DNA of 5,742 bases, taken from the NCBI GenBank assembly GCA_964356295.1, contig CAYHHE010000116.1, positions 1 through 5,742 on the forward strand, in the 5' to 3' direction. Shown one piece after another: positions 5,556-5,742 of this stretch. This DNA comes from CAVQGZ01 sp964356295. Lineage in GTDB: Bacteria > Actinomycetota > Actinomycetes > Jiangellales > Jiangellaceae. Within the stretch, counting starts at the first letter, position 1; every line of letters begins with the position of its first letter. The notes under the pieces were generated by a model that saw only the letters and a program-made list of their open reading frames with translations, did no database searches and was not told the DNA's origin. The translations under genes were made by a program, and so were the position numbers.

Positions 5556-5560
5556 CTCCT
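5556..5560 (-). promoter_or_regulatory. Shine-Dalgarno that fixes the sigR GTG start
   Basis: AGGAG on the minus strand is followed by five bases and GTG at 5550. It is the best ribosome binding site in the sigR upstream region and lies within the ~33-nt leader expected from the SigR-type promoter. Neither the ATG at 5721 nor the GTG at 5463 has a comparable site. Confidence 0.65.
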
Positions 5561-5590
5561 GTTCGTCGACGGTGACCCTGACGAGCGGAG

Positions 5591-5617
5591 AACGCGACAC
5601 GCTCTGCTTCGATTCCC
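5591..5617 (-). promoter_or_regulatory. SigR/SigH-dependent autoregulatory promoter of sigR-rsrA
   Basis: On the minus strand GGGAAT (5617-5612), an 18-bp spacer and GTT (5593-5591) match the SigR/SigH consensus GGGAAT-N18-GTT. Transcription should start near 5583, about 33 nt before the GTG start. Streptomyces sigR and mycobacterial sigH are both known to be autoregulated from such promoters. It would amplify the response once RsrA is oxidised, while cotranscribed rsrA restores inhibition. Confidence 0.8.
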
Positions 5618-5742
5618 ACCCACTCCCGAACTCGCCCGGCGACATCACTCGCGCCAGTCGCGGAGTCTGGGAAAGTGCGGATTGGGCGTTGGTTGTGTCG
5701 CTGGTCTGTGCCATGATTCATACATGTGTTCGAGCCAGGTAG

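Larger units (their letters stand above)
5551..5721 (-). other. In-frame upstream extension of sigR (possible long isoform or untranslated region)
   Basis: The sigR frame stays open for 57 codons above the GTG start to an ATG at 5719-5721. In S. coelicolor a longer, unstable SigR form with an N-terminal extension is known, so a long product is conceivable. Against it, there is no Shine-Dalgarno before the ATG, third-position G/C is weak, the local GC is about 60%, and the autoregulatory promoter lies inside the segment. A TATGAA sequence next to the ATG could be a housekeeping -10, but its -35 would fall at the window edge. Confidence 0.35.

Noticed and set aside
5475..5714. A 79-codon minus-strand frame starting at 5714, overlapping the sigR start in another frame
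   Set aside because: Its third-position G/C is somewhat better than the sigR extension, but it has no Shine-Dalgarno, no recognisable domain, and runs out of frame through the 5' part of sigR; likely chance, though a leader peptide cannot be excluded.

Overview
The window is a GC-rich, densely packed chromosomal segment of an actinobacterium (Actinomycetota). The evidence is a recognisable WhiB1, a PdtaS-type sensor kinase and a SigR/SigH–RsrA pair, together with GTG starts and strong third-position G/C bias. The genus cannot be fixed from sequence alone. From memory, the arrangement resembles the whiB1–pdtaS–rshA–sigH neighbourhood of Mycobacterium tuberculosis, with two metabolic genes lying between pdtaS and the anti-sigma gene.

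Layout, left to right. Bases 3-335 (+) hold the C-terminus of a diacylglycerol/lipid kinase cut by the window edge. Bases 336-506 are the whiB1 control region: a promoter with a CRP-like palindrome in its spacer, a strong 12-bp hairpin near the predicted 5' end of the mRNA, and a good Shine-Dalgarno. whiB1 (507-767, +) overlaps tail-to-tail by 51 bp with pdtaS (717-2228, -). A 54-bp divergent gap separates pdtaS from an IlvG/acetolactate-synthase-like ThDP enzyme (2283-4052, +). This enzyme converges on a FlK-like hotdog thioesterase (4090-4476, -). Upstream of the thioesterase on the minus strand are rsrA (4553-4852) and sigR (4849-5550), coupled by an ATGA overlap. The last ~190 bp, about 60% GC, hold the sigR promoter region, including a textbook SigR-type autoregulatory promoter.

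How the parts fit. Two stress circuits sit back to back. One is WhiB1 (Fe-S, nitric-oxide reactive) with PdtaS (histidine kinase, partner normally an ANTAR-type regulator elsewhere in the genome). The other is the thiol-redox switch SigR/RsrA, in which oxidation of the zinc anti-sigma factor releases the sigma factor and the sigma factor then transcribes its own operon. The thioesterase may be the distal gene of the sigR operon. The ThDP enzyme has its own divergent promoter region.

No mobile element, CRISPR array, tRNA or rRNA is visible. Nothing points to a wholly new system. The interest lies in regulatory detail: the CRP-like site and leader hairpin of whiB1, the dual-start sigR with an internal autoregulatory promoter, loss of the proposed sensing cysteines in PdtaS, and non-canonical active-site residues in the IlvG-like enzyme.
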